A model generated the notes under the pieces. That model searched no databases. It worked only from the letters and a program-made list of their open reading frames with translations, and had not been told where the DNA came from. Below are positions 16,099 through 24,542 of a DNA stretch of 64,000 nt, piece by piece. A program made the translations under genes and the position numbers. Each line of letters opens with the position of its first letter. Position 1 is the first letter of the stretch. Source of the DNA: Limosilactobacillus urinaemulieris (GTDB lineage: Bacteria > Bacillota > Bacilli > Lactobacillales > Lactobacillaceae); assembly GCF_014838745.1 (NCBI RefSeq), contig NZ_JABUXR010000003.1, positions 62,001 through 126,000 of the forward strand. Direction: 5' to 3'.

Positions 16099-17397
16099 GT
16101 GGAAACAATTACAATTAGTCAAGCCCCAGAACACGTTGGGGAAACCGTTAAGATTGGCGTTTGGTTAACTGATAAGCGGTCTAGTGGGAAGATCGCTTTC
16201 TTACAATTACGTGACGGAACTGGTTTTTTCCAAGGGATTATCCGGAAAAATGATGTTGATGAAGCTAAGTTTGATTCTGCCAAGCACGATCTTCACCAAG
16301 AAACCAGTTTTTGGGTAACTGGTGAAATCGCTGAAGACAAGCGTTCTAAGTTCGGTTACGAAATCCACATCAAGGACTTCAAAATCGTTAGTGAAAGCGA
16401 AGATTACCCAATCGGTAACAAGGAACACGGGATTGAATTCTTACTTGATCACCGTCACTTATGGCTCCGTTCTCGTAAGCCATGGGCATTGATGCGGATC
16501 CGGAGTCGGGTTAAACTTGCCACAATGGAATTCTTTGACAAGCACGGCTTTACTCAATTTGATGCCCCAATCCTTACCTCATCAGCACCTGAAGGAACAA
16601 CTGAATTATTCGATGTTAAGTACTTCGACACTGATGCCTACCTATCACAATCAGGTCAATTATATGGTGAAGCTGGAGCAATGGCGCTTGGCAAGATTTA
16701 CACGATGGGCCCAACTTTCCGGGCTGAAAAGTCAAAGACCCGGCGTCACATGACTGAATTCTGGATGATCGAACCAGAAATGGCTTGGATGCACCAAGAT
16801 GAAAGTCTCAAGATTCAAGAACAATACGTTGCTTACCTCGTTCAAGACTTGATTGACCACTGTGCCCAAGAATTAGAAATGGTTGGTCGTTCAGTTGAAA
16901 GCCTGAAGCCATTTACTGAATTACCTTACCCACGGATCACATACAAAAAGGCAATCGAAATGCTTCAAGAAGGTGGCTTTGATTCTAAGTACGGTGATGA
17001 CTTCGGTTCACCTGAAGAAACGTACTTGGCAGATCAATTTAACAAGCCAGTCTTCATCATGAACTATCCACGGGCAATCAAGGCCTTTTACATGCCTACT
17101 GATCCAGAAGATGACCGTCAAGTTATCTGTGCTGACTTACTTGCACCAGAAGGCTACGGTGAAATCATCGGTGGTTCTGAACGTTCATACGACTATGAAT
17201 ACATCACCAACAAGCTTGAAGAAAACGGCTTAAGCAAGGAAGACTACGGTTGGTATGATGATCTGCGAAAGTTCGGTTCAGTACCTCACTCCGGATTCGG
17301 AATGGGTCTTGAACGATTCCTTTCCTGGATTACTCTTCAAGAACACATTCGGGAAAACATTCCGTTCCCACGGATGATTAACCGGTTACGTCCATAA
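16099..17397 (+). CDS. asnS: Asparaginyl-tRNA synthetase
   Basis: The 432-residue class IIb synthetase has an N-terminal OB anticodon-binding domain (about residues 15-105) and a class II catalytic core. Landmarks are [18 protein letters not shown], motif 2 [21 protein letters not shown] and motif 3 [13 protein letters not shown]. It charges tRNA-Asn with asparagine. Start is GTG, seven bases after GGGAGAG. It lies 29 bases after asnA in the same T-box transcript. Confidence 0.96.
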   Translation: METITISQAPEHVGETVKIGVWLTDKRSSGKIAFLQLRDGTGFFQGIIRKNDVDEAKFDSAKHDLHQETSFWVTGEIAEDKRSKFGYEIHIKDFKIVSESEDYPIGNKEHGIEFLLDHRHLWLRSRKPWALMRIRSRVKLATMEFFDKHGFTQFDAPILTSSAPEGTTELFDVKYFDTDAYLSQSGQLYGEAGAMALGKIYTMGPTFRAEKSKTRRHMTEFWMIEPEMAWMHQDESLKIQEQYVAYLVQDLIDHCAQELEMVGRSVESLKPFTELPYPRITYKKAIEMLQEGGFDSKYGDDFGSPEETYLADQFNKPVFIMNYPRAIKAFYMPTDPEDDRQVICADLLAPEGYGEIIGGSERSYDYEYITNKLEENGLSKEDYGWYDDLRKFGSVPHSGFGMGLERFLSWITLQEHIRENIPFPRMINRLRP

Positions 17398-17432
17398 TAA
17401 TTAGAGTGCTCAACAGCAAAGGACTTGCGGAA

Positions 17433-17620
17433 AGCTAGCAATTTCTCCTGACGAAGGCGACTTGCGCCTAGGAAGGAGGTTGCTAGCTCTAGCAAGTCTC
17501 TGGCGAGCCGATCTCGACCATGTTGTAGTAATAAAATTTCTCCCGACTGAATGCTGAAAGCATCTGGGAGGGGGTCTATAGGGGCTTCCCTGCGAACATA
17601 TTTCGACCATGTTGCAGTAA
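17433..17620. repeat. Intergenic repeat element, copy 2 (gap after asnS)
   Basis: This is most of the 313-base gap between asnS and the EAL gene. A hairpin pairs AGCTAGCAA (17433-17441) with TTGCTAGCT (17480-17488), with inner CTCCT/AGGAG and GGCG/CGCC arms. It has the same architecture as the element at 7451-7505 but in the opposite orientation. TCGACCATGTTG-T/C-AGTAA occurs twice, at 17514-17531 and 17603-17620. CTCCCGA...GGGAG forms another small hairpin between them. No coding potential is convincing. Confidence 0.65.
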
Positions 17621-17655
17621 AAATAGTTTCAGAGCATAATCTTGCTATAAAGTTA

Positions 17656-17697
17656 AAAGCATCAGAAACCGACTTGTTAGTCGATCTCTGATGCTTT
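17656..17697 (-). terminator. Terminator of the EAL gene
   Basis: AAAGCATCAGA pairs with TCTGATGCTTT, with an inner CGACT/AGTCG stem. On the minus strand it ends in TTTTAACTTT, and it sits just past the EAL stop codon. Confidence 0.75.
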
Positions 17698-17710
17698 CTT
17701 CATATTATAT

Positions 17711-18412
17711 TTAAATTTCCGCTGAACCCTTACCCCAGTAAAAGCCTTGCTGAAGAACAGTTGGGTTACCAGCAAAAGACTCCGCAAGCTGGCGATCAGC
17801 AATTCCCTCAATTACAAAATCGAGGTGGTGATGGGTAGCGAAGGTTAACCAGGCATTTATAAAGTCATTTGTTGTCTCATGATCTTCATTTTTAAATACT
17901 AATAGTGAAAGTTTAATTCGCTGAATAGCTGATAATTGACGAACAATAAACGCATAGCTATTACTTCCAGCACAAACGTCATCAATTGCTAATTCAAACC
18001 CCATCTTTTTTAACCGGAGAATCTCTCCATCAAGGTAATCAAGACTGTGGATTGTCTCTCGCCTTTCCGTAATCTCGATTGCTACTTGAGAGCCATATTG
18101 TTCATGAATCTCTTCAAGGAACCGCCAAATACAATCAAATTCCATTTGGCAGGGCTCAAGATTAATATAAATTTTGCGTTGCGGATGGTTAGTTAAAGCA
18201 GTGGCAAGTGATTTCTTACTAATGGTGATCCATTGATCGTTCCCTTCTTGGGTGGTCAACCCTTGCAAGAATTCCATTCCCGGAAATACTCCTGAAGAGT
18301 TCCGCATTAACATTTCATACGTATCCACTTTGGCGTTCATCTCGTGGTCAACCTGAAAAATCGGCTGAAAGATATTATGTAATTTCTCACTACTAGTTAT
18401 AATTTTTATCAC
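17711..18412 (-). CDS. EAL-domain c-di-GMP phosphodiesterase
   Basis: The 233-residue cytosolic protein is a lone EAL domain, which hydrolyses cyclic-di-GMP to pGpG. The signature is YEMLMR, so the metal-binding Glu (residue 33) and the Leu are kept. Other expected residues are present: Asn in INLEP, Glu in EITER, the Asp pair in IDDVCAG, Lys in RIKLS, Glu in VIEGIA and Gln in QQGFYWG. It is therefore probably active, though KLS replaces the usual KID. Start is GTG with a weak ribosome site. It lies 27 bases after the broken GGDEF gene on the same strand, as a cyclase-phosphodiesterase pair. Confidence 0.88.
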   Translation of the reverse strand: MIKIITSSEKLHNIFQPIFQVDHEMNAKVDTYEMLMRNSSGVFPGMEFLQGLTTQEGNDQWITISKKSLATALTNHPQRKIYINLEPCQMEFDCIWRFLEEIHEQYGSQVAIEITERRETIHSLDYLDGEILRLKKMGFELAIDDVCAGSNSYAFIVRQLSAIQRIKLSLLVFKNEDHETTNDFINAWLTFATHHHLDFVIEGIADRQLAESFAGNPTVLQQGFYWGKGSAEI

Positions 18413-18439
18413 TCATTCACTTTACTTTTTATTGTCTTA

Positions 18440-19582
18440 TCAATTTATTGCGACGTTCTCTTCTGGCATACTATGGTGATCGGTCACGATCCAACCACGC
18501 CCATTATTCTTTACACTATACAACATTTTATCAGCACGCTTCAAGGTCAAATCGAGCAATTCACCATTCAAATGATTAGTTAAACTACAAGAAAAGCTAA
18601 TTGTGATTTTGACTCCTTCTTTAGTAACGATGGGTCGCTCACTAAATTGCCGTTCAATCGACTGAAGAAGCGCATAGACTTCCTCAATTGAATGATTTGA
18701 AACAACGATTGTAAATTCTTCACCACCAAACCGATAAACATACCCGTGATCAGGAAAAGCCTCATGAATTTCTTTACGAAATACCGTTGAAAAGTAATTA
18801 AGAACTTCATTCCCTACAAAGTGACCGTAAGTATCGTTAATTCGCTTAAAATGATCAATATCAAGTCCGCCAATCACAATACTATGAATATCCCGATTCT
18901 TGGTTAATGCACTAATTTCCTGACTAAGAGCCCGATAATTAAGTAATCCGGTGAGATCATCCCGCTCACTTTATCTTTGCAGAAGTTTTATCTTTTCCTC
19001 ATTTCTAATTTCACTTTCATACCGCTGACTCTCAAAAATTAATATTATCAAGAGACCAAGCGTCGCCGCAGCAACATTAACAACGGTAAAGTTATTATCA
19101 ATTCCTAATGAGATAATTTCAACCAAGCTTAAACTTAAAATTGCCAAGGGATAGCGAATCCGAATTGAGATTCCTTTCCATTGCACTAACATCCCACAAA
19201 TTAGCAGAAAGATTGCTGATTCGCCAAGCCAAATCCACCAAGTATTTAGCGATTCAATTCCCATAAGAACTTCAACCGTATTCGCAAATAGCGGCGTAAT
19301 CGCTAAGAGTCCCCACCAAAGCTTGTTTTTACTATTACGAAAGACCATTGTGACTGAAACAACCTGCATAAAGGCAACTTCATTAATATTAAATAGGGAT
19401 AGCTGTAATAGACAGAACTCCTGAATAAAATATGTAATCATAATCGCCGCAACTAATCCGCAATTTGCTAGTTTATTTCCCTGAAACGATTCCCAATACC
19501 GTTCAAAGTAAATTTGACTAATAATCATACAGATAACAATTATTGGCAAATAAATAACTGCGCTAAAAAGTTGGATCGCCAA
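18440..19582 (-). pseudogene. Membrane GGDEF diguanylate cyclase interrupted by an in-frame TAA
   Basis: The N-terminal half (19582 to 18971, 203 codons, TTG start after AAGGTGAAG) encodes six or so membrane helices ending KIKLLQR. It is followed by TAA at 18971-18973. Reading continues in the same frame with SERDDLTGLLNYRALSQE and then the GGDEF domain: DIDHFKRINDTYGH, RFGGEEF and the closing ADKMLYSVKNNGRG. Apart from the stop codon the frame is continuous, so a single nonsense change splits a typical cyclase. The I-site RxxD before GGEEF is absent. The only obvious restart (GTG at 18877) would lack the DDLTGLLN segment. It is probably inactive unless the stop is read through. Confidence 0.85.
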
Positions 19583-19751
19583 ATTAACTTCACCTTTTCA
19601 TTGTAATTTTTGATAACTTTCAAATTTTACTGCTCCTGGCTAATTTAATCTAGGAAAATCTCGGGAATAAATTCATATTCCACTTTAATCTTTGTAAAAT
19701 AATCGACTGTCTATCAACGTTTATCTTATTAGCCATTTTATAGTAATTTTG

Positions 19752-19760
19752 TGATATAAT
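19752..19760 (+). promoter_or_regulatory. Extended -10 promoter of the glycosyltransferase operon
   Basis: TGATATAAT is a TGN-extended -10, about 44 bases before the first start codon (19804). No good -35 is visible. The divergent GGDEF gene starts about 170 bases away. Confidence 0.55.
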
Positions 19761-19803
19761 CTTTTGCGGAAAATTTCTATTCATTTAACTAGGGGGAACG
19801 GTA

Positions 19804-19836
19804 ATGATTATTATGGGGATTTCATTACCAATTTAA
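19804..19836 (+). CDS. Possible 10-residue leader peptide
   Basis: ATG at 19804 follows AGGGGGAACGGTA, the only good Shine-Dalgarno in this leader. The frame encodes MIIMGISLPI and stops at 19834-19836, four bases before the ATG of the next gene, which has no ribosome site of its own. Translational coupling or an attenuating leader peptide is plausible. It may instead be a misread start. Confidence 0.45.
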   Translation: MIIMGISLPI

Positions 19837-19840
19837 TTTT

Positions 19841-20344
19841 ATGAATACTAGCACACGTAATAATTATCGGGACCATTTCTTTGAACATGGTCACTGGGGA
19901 ATTAAAATTCGCCAAGTACTGGTTGCACTAGCTTGTTGGTTAATCCTATTCATACCAATTATCATTACAAGCGCTACCTATTTAGCTTACCTGACTCATG
20001 GACGACACGGTCATTTCTTTTGGCATTACGCTGAAGGATTTCAGGAACTAAACTTCTTGGTAATCTTTTTAACCTTTGCTTTAGGAATGATCGCTGTTTT
20101 TTGTCTAGCAATGGGATATATCCAGTTTCAACGATCTCGCGGGTTAGTTAATAAGTGGCCGCTATTTGACATCACTAAAAATCAGTGGGAACGGCAAACA
20201 GCAGAGAAGTTCATGACCGCTCGTTTTGGTACTGAAAAGCAACGTCAAAATTTACGAAACTACACGGTAAAGCCTGAGCAAAACCTTACCAAGAACCAGC
20301 TTAAAAAAGTTATCGCCAATAAAAATATGGAGGCTGACAGTTAA
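19841..20344 (+). CDS. Small two-helix membrane protein of the polysaccharide operon (PgaD-like position)
   Basis: The 167-residue protein has two clear hydrophobic helices (about residues 24-50 and 72-98) and a polar C-terminal tail. In size, topology and position before a PgaC-like synthase it resembles PgaD/IcaD accessory subunits, which bind the glycosyltransferase and, in Gram-negatives, help sense c-di-GMP. Sequence similarity alone does not prove this. The TAA stop overlaps the next ATG by one base (TAATG), showing tight coupling. Confidence 0.6.
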   Translation: MNTSTRNNYRDHFFEHGHWGIKIRQVLVALACWLILFIPIIITSATYLAYLTHGRHGHFFWHYAEGFQELNFLVIFLTFALGMIAVFCLAMGYIQFQRSRGLVNKWPLFDITKNQWERQTAEKFMTARFGTEKQRQNLRNYTVKPEQNLTKNQLKKVIANKNMEADS

Positions 20345-21666
20345 TGGTTTCTAATATTTTTGACGCTGCTTTGAATACTGCTACACCTTGGGAAAGCTTT
20401 CTCTTTGTTATCACCCTGATTCTTTGTCTCTACCCAATTTTGGGCGCAATGTTCTGGTTTTTCGGTGCGGTATCATACATGCTTTTCCGTCATCATGAGG
20501 AACTTCTTCCTGATACGAAATTAGAAAACGAACCATTCATTACGATCATGATTCCGGCCCACAACGAAGAGGTTGTCATCCAAAGCACCCTTGAATATCT
20601 CTTAACCAAGCTTCATTACCATAACTACGAAATCTTAGTAATGGATGATGGAAGTACTGATCGCACCCCAGAGATATTGCACCAAATGCAAAAGTCATTT
20701 CCCCGGCTCCGGGTAATTCGGATCGAAGAAAATCAAGGCAAAGCCCATGCCTTTAATATTGGCATCTTTTTTGCTAAAGGAGAATATATTCTTAGCAACG
20801 ATGCCGATACAATCCCAGAACCAGATGCATTAATTAAGTACATGCAATATTTTACTAGTCCAAATAGGGTTAATTATGCTGCAATTACAGCTAATATGGA
20901 TGTTTATAACCGCTCAACGCTCTGGGGAAAGTCACAAACCGTTGAATTTTCAAGCATTGTTGGGATTATCAAACGTAGCCAAACTGCCGTAAACAACACA
21001 ATGTATGCCTATAGCGGAGCGAATACAATGTATCGACGAAACTTTTTAATTAACGTCGGCGGTTTTCGCCAGGACCGGGCAACAGAAGATATCAGTATTG
21101 CCTGGGATCATACTTTCATGAATGTTGTTCCCAAGTTCGCACCTGACATTGTCTTCCACATGAACGTTCCGGAATCGTTCCGTGATCTTTACCGCCAACA
21201 AACTCGGTGGGCCCAAGGTGGAACCGAAGTCTGGTTAACCAATTTTCCTAAGATCATCGCTCATCCTTGGCGCTTTCGCTTTGTTATCCCAATGTTAGTT
21301 GATACGACCCTTTCAATCGTCTGGTCTTTTTTCTTTTGGATTACAAGCTTAATTTTTGTTAGTTTAATGACGTCATTTTTCCTTACAGGTAATTACGAAC
21401 GAGTCTGGCACGGATTTGTAATGAGCATGATTTTCGTTAGTTTCCAGTTAATTGCCGGCCTTTTCCAAGTTTTAGCCGCGTTAATTCTTGACTTTAACGG
21501 AACCAAACTACGCTACTTTGCTTTCTCGCCCCTTTACCTCCTCTTTACATGGCTCGTCAATCCCTTAACAATCGTTACCACCTTTGTTAAAGCAGTTAAG
21601 ACGGTATTGGGCCACGGAAGCGGTAAATGGATTAGTCCAAAACGAAAGGTTAGTTCTGATGAATGA
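20344..21666 (+). CDS. Processive family 2 glycosyltransferase (PgaC/IcaA/BcsA-like)
   Basis: The 440-residue membrane enzyme has an N-terminal helix, a GT2 catalytic domain and several C-terminal helices. All processive-synthase signatures are visible: MDDGS (Asp101-102), NDADT (Asp153, Asp155), ATEDI (Asp249) and QQTRW (residues 285-289). Such enzymes polymerise a beta-linked sugar chain from UDP-sugars and export it; poly-N-acetylglucosamine is the nearest known product class, but the sugar is not certain. It is flanked by a small membrane subunit and an EAL-like protein, and the divergent genes make and degrade c-di-GMP, so control by this messenger is likely. Confidence 0.9.
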   Translation: MVSNIFDAALNTATPWESFLFVITLILCLYPILGAMFWFFGAVSYMLFRHHEELLPDTKLENEPFITIMIPAHNEEVVIQSTLEYLLTKLHYHNYEILVMDDGSTDRTPEILHQMQKSFPRLRVIRIEENQGKAHAFNIGIFFAKGEYILSNDADTIPEPDALIKYMQYFTSPNRVNYAAITANMDVYNRSTLWGKSQTVEFSSIVGIIKRSQTAVNNTMYAYSGANTMYRRNFLINVGGFRQDRATEDISIAWDHTFMNVVPKFAPDIVFHMNVPESFRDLYRQQTRWAQGGTEVWLTNFPKIIAHPWRFRFVIPMLVDTTLSIVWSFFFWITSLIFVSLMTSFFLTGNYERVWHGFVMSMIFVSFQLIAGLFQVLAALILDFNGTKLRYFAFSPLYLLFTWLVNPLTIVTTFVKAVKTVLGHGSGKWISPKRKVSSDE

Positions 21667-22453
21667 TTTAAAAATATTTTTCTGGTGGATCTTTATCATT
21701 TTTACCCTCAGTTGCTGTTTACTTTGCGTTGAAGCACGGATTCGTTACAGGAATAAAAAGGGAATCGATCAGGATCAAGGATTTTCAAACAAATACAAAT
21801 ACTTTGGCCAACCAATTTATAATCACCAGCAAAAGATTCAGGGTTATGAATTGCTTCTCCGTGAATTTGATTCACAAACACAGCGTTGGCAACTACCATC
21901 CAATGTGAATAACTTTCCATTAAGTAAAATTGTTCACACTGTTCAAAAAATTGATCCCAAAATTATTGCCAATATTAGGTTCCTTTCTCTGAATATGACC
22001 GTTAGTCAAATATCTGATTTCCGTGCAGCTTACTTTTTTAAATGGCTTCTTGGGGTAATCAATCACCACCAATTATTAATTGAAATTGACGCTACCGATC
22101 TTTGCCAGGCTAATTTTGTTCAACGCTATAGAGTGTTAAAGATATTAAAGCAAATCGATCATCCTCATATTAAAATAACGATCGAAAACGTTGATTCTTC
22201 TAAAAAGACCTACCGGATTATTAAATCCTACCTTCCATATACTGATTTTCTTAAATTTGATATCCACTCGTTTAAGAAATCGCCTTCCCACTGGATTGAC
22301 ATTACGCTTGCTCAATGGCAGCGATTCGCCAGCAAAGAAGGAACTACCCCAATCGTAGGTAAAGTCGAAAATGCTGCTCAAGTCGCTCTAGCCGATCAGC
22401 TTAATATCAACTTGCGTCAGGGATATGCTTATGGAGAGCCGAAAAGAATTTAA
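21659..22453 (+). CDS. Membrane-anchored degenerate EAL protein (probable c-di-GMP receptor)
   Basis: The 264-residue protein has one N-terminal membrane helix (about residues 6-24), then an EAL domain. YELLLRE keeps Glu64, and Asn in LSLNMT, Glu in LIEIDA, Lys in LKFDIH and QGYAYGEP are present. The catalytic DDFG loop reads IENVDSS, losing the first metal-binding Asp pair, and the usual EG reads KVEN. Binding without hydrolysis is therefore likely. ATG at 21659 overlaps the glycosyltransferase stop by 8 bases; longer in-frame starts would lie deep inside that gene. A receptor role for the synthase is inferred. Confidence 0.8.
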   Translation: MNDLKIFFWWIFIIFTLSCCLLCVEARIRYRNKKGIDQDQGFSNKYKYFGQPIYNHQQKIQGYELLLREFDSQTQRWQLPSNVNNFPLSKIVHTVQKIDPKIIANIRFLSLNMTVSQISDFRAAYFFKWLLGVINHHQLLIEIDATDLCQANFVQRYRVLKILKQIDHPHIKITIENVDSSKKTYRIIKSYLPYTDFLKFDIHSFKKSPSHWIDITLAQWQRFASKEGTTPIVGKVENAAQVALADQLNINLRQGYAYGEPKRI

Positions 22454-22460
22454 ATATTAG

Positions 22461-22504
22461 AGAGTGATAAAAGTTATAAATGACTTCTATCACTCTTATT
22501 TTGT
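22461..22504 (+). terminator. Terminator of the polysaccharide operon
   Basis: AGAGTGATA pairs with TATCACTCT across a long loop and is followed by TATTTTGTTT. Confidence 0.75.
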
Positions 22505-22533
22505 TTGCTTTTCGTAACTTTAAAAGTTACAAT
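22505..22533 (+). promoter_or_regulatory. Promoter with a perfect 17-base palindrome
   Basis: TTGCTT (22505-22510) and TACAAT (22528-22533) are 17 bases apart. GTAACTTT-A-AAAGTTAC (22514-22530) is a perfect inverted repeat that fills the spacer and enters the -10. It resembles the GTAA/TTAC sites near the HxlR genes at 2.7-3.1 kb, so an HxlR-type repressor is the likely binder. Confidence 0.65.
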
Positions 22534-22555
22534 TGTTTCAGAAAGGATGATTATC

Positions 22556-23422
22556 ATGAAGTATTTAATTACCGGTGCTACTGGCCATCTCGGTCGTCTT
22601 GTTGTCCAAGAACTTAGTAAGCAGGTCCCTATCAACAATATCCGCTTAGGTGTCCACACTCCCGCAAAAGCAACTGATTTCAAAAGAGCAGGGTACGAAC
22701 TTGCAACAATCGACTATCAGAACACCGCAACAATGAACCGCGCATTTCAGAACATTGATGTTTTAATCTATATCCCTAGTCTTACTTACAAGGTTCAAAC
22801 ACGAATTAATGAATTTGAAAACACCCTTACGGCGGTAAAAGAAGCTGGCATATCAACGATTATAGATGTTAGTTTCATCGCCGACCAAGCGAATAATCCA
22901 TTTCAGATAGCTGGTTACTATGCCTACCTTCCAGCCCGCTTAGCTAGTACCGGACTCCAGTATGCAGTTATCAAGAATTCCCTCTATGCTGATCCGCTAA
23001 TTCCCTATCTTCCCGAACTCATCAAACGCCAAAATATTATTTACCCAATTGGTGATCAAGCAATGAGCTTTATCAGTCGTCAAGATAGCGCTGAAGCAAT
23101 TGCAAATGTTGCTGTAAAACCGTATCTCTATAATCATGGACAAAATTACCTTTTAACAATGAAACAAAATTACAATATGGTTGAACTAAGTCAGATTATG
23201 ACTACCGTAACTGGTAACAAAATTGGTTACAACCCAGTATCAATTAGCAAGTTTGCTGATCTTTACCGTTCTGAGGGCGATGGTGATGAACTAGCTTCCA
23301 TGTATAAAGCAGCGGCAATGGGATTGATGAATGATGTTACTAATGATTTCCAACATATTACGGGACATGAGCCCCAAAATATGAAAAACTTTTTAATAAG
23401 TAATTATCAACCGAATCATTAA
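22556..23422 (+). CDS. NAD(P)-binding NmrA-like reductase (quinone oxidoreductase 2 type)
   Basis: The 288-residue protein has the Rossmann motif YLITGATGHLGRLVVQEL, the strand DVLIYIPS, IIDVSFIAD, and ALRL-like segments of the QOR2/NmrA family ending in PASLARL-type helices (YYAYLPARLASTGLQYAVIKNS). Members use NAD(P)H to reduce quinones or act as redox sensors. ATG at 22556 is nine bases after AAAGG; the longer frame from 22505 overlaps the promoter and is rejected. It is monocistronic. The palindrome in its promoter suggests induction by electrophiles. Confidence 0.85.
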   Translation: MKYLITGATGHLGRLVVQELSKQVPINNIRLGVHTPAKATDFKRAGYELATIDYQNTATMNRAFQNIDVLIYIPSLTYKVQTRINEFENTLTAVKEAGISTIIDVSFIADQANNPFQIAGYYAYLPARLASTGLQYAVIKNSLYADPLIPYLPELIKRQNIIYPIGDQAMSFISRQDSAEAIANVAVKPYLYNHGQNYLLTMKQNYNMVELSQIMTTVTGNKIGYNPVSISKFADLYRSEGDGDELASMYKAAAMGLMNDVTNDFQHITGHEPQNMKNFLISNYQPNH

Positions 23423-23427
23423 AAAAC

Positions 23428-23467
23428 AAAGTCTGTGGGACTTCAACTTCCCTCAGACTTTATTTTT
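23428..23467 (+). terminator. Bidirectional terminator between reductase and ribokinase
   Basis: AAAGTCTGTGGGA pairs with TTCCCTCAGACTTT (one mismatch), then TATTTTT. It overlaps the stop codon of the convergent ribokinase gene. Confidence 0.8.
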
Positions 23468-24389
23468 GCGATCCTAATGCTTTCTCAACTTCCTCAGCAA
23501 GCGGAATCGATGGCATTGCGCCCATCCCCTGTACAGCTAAACTGGAAGCTCGCTGGGCGTATGTTATTGCCGACTCAAAGTTTCCCAGATTAGGACTTAA
23601 CTGTGAGCTAAGTGCACCGATAAACGTATCACCCGCTGCTGTGGTATCAACTGGCTTTACCTTAAATGCCGGAACTAATCCATGGTGACCATCTGCCGTT
23701 ACGTAAAAAACGCCTTGCTCGCCTAAGGTAATAATTGTGTTTTTTACCCCCTGTGACTTAAAGAACTTTGCATTCTGAAGCATTGATGGTTCATCATTAA
23801 CCGAAATTCCCGTTAATAAGGAACTTTCAGTTTCATTCGGAATAATAATGTCGGTATACTCCAGCAATTCCGGAAGCAAGTCTGTTGCGGGAGCTGGATT
23901 AAGAATTGTTATTACATTTTGCTGCCTGGCAAGCTTGAAAGCAGCTAGCGTGACTTCTTGTGGTGTTTCCAGTTGGGCAACAATAAAGTCGGTGCCGGCT
24001 AATTCCTGCTCCAAATCATTAAGCTGGACCGTAGTCATTGCCTGATTAGCACCCCCATAAACCATAATATCGTTCTGGCCATTTTCATCGACCGTAATTA
24101 CCGCACTGCCAGTTCCGTTATCCGGATCAACAGCAATCTTACTCGTGTCCACGTTATTTTCTGCTAATGTTTTGACCATTTCCTGTCCATCATTATCGGC
24201 ACCAACCGCACCAATAAACGAAACTTTCGCTCCAGAGCGAGCTGCTGCAACAGCTTGATTGGCGCCCTTACCACCCGGTGCATAGCTTTTCTGCTTGACC
24301 GCAACTGTTTCTCCTGGTTGAGGGAACCGCGTTACTTGATAGATTGAATCAACGTTAATACTACCAAGAATCATTACCCGATTTACCAT
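23460..24389 (-). CDS. rbsK: Ribokinase
   Basis: The 309-residue PfkB-family kinase phosphorylates ribose at C5 with ATP. Landmarks are ILGSINVDSIYQV, the first PfkB signature GGKGANQAVAAARSGA, NETESSLLTG, and the second signature DTTAAGDTFIGAL with the catalytic Asp. Length is normal. ATG at 24389 gives the usual N-terminus; GTG at 24398 is an alternative. There is no ribose transporter or phosphopentose isomerase next to it, so it may scavenge ribose from nucleosides. Confidence 0.92.
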   Translation of the reverse strand: MVNRVMILGSINVDSIYQVTRFPQPGETVAVKQKSYAPGGKGANQAVAAARSGAKVSFIGAVGADNDGQEMVKTLAENNVDTSKIAVDPDNGTGSAVITVDENGQNDIMVYGGANQAMTTVQLNDLEQELAGTDFIVAQLETPQEVTLAAFKLARQQNVITILNPAPATDLLPELLEYTDIIIPNETESSLLTGISVNDEPSMLQNAKFFKSQGVKNTIITLGEQGVFYVTADGHHGLVPAFKVKPVDTTAAGDTFIGALSSQLSPNLGNFESAITYAQRASSLAVQGMGAMPSIPLAEEVEKALGSQK

Positions 24390-24542
24390 TTTTCCCACTT
24401 CTTTCCTAGATCTAATTACTATTATTATACGAATTCCAGCAATTACTCCACAACCAGTTGACTCTAACTTCCTTAAAATCAGCTATTAAGATATAGTAGA
24501 AGTTAAACTAATAGATTTTTCATTACTAATTAAGGAGCTACT

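Noticed and set aside
17591-17606. LexA-like CGAACATATTTCGA
   Set aside because: It breaks the CGAAC-N4-GTTCG pattern and lies inside the intergenic repeat, far from any SOS gene.
17410-17610. 66-residue open frame on the minus strand in the asnS-EAL gap
   Set aside because: It spans the hairpin repeat, is Pro/Arg/Ser-rich with no motif and lacks a ribosome site.
18877-18877. GTG as an independent start for the GGDEF half
   Set aside because: It would delete the conserved DDLTGLLN segment and no ribosome site precedes it; the in-frame stop explanation is simpler.
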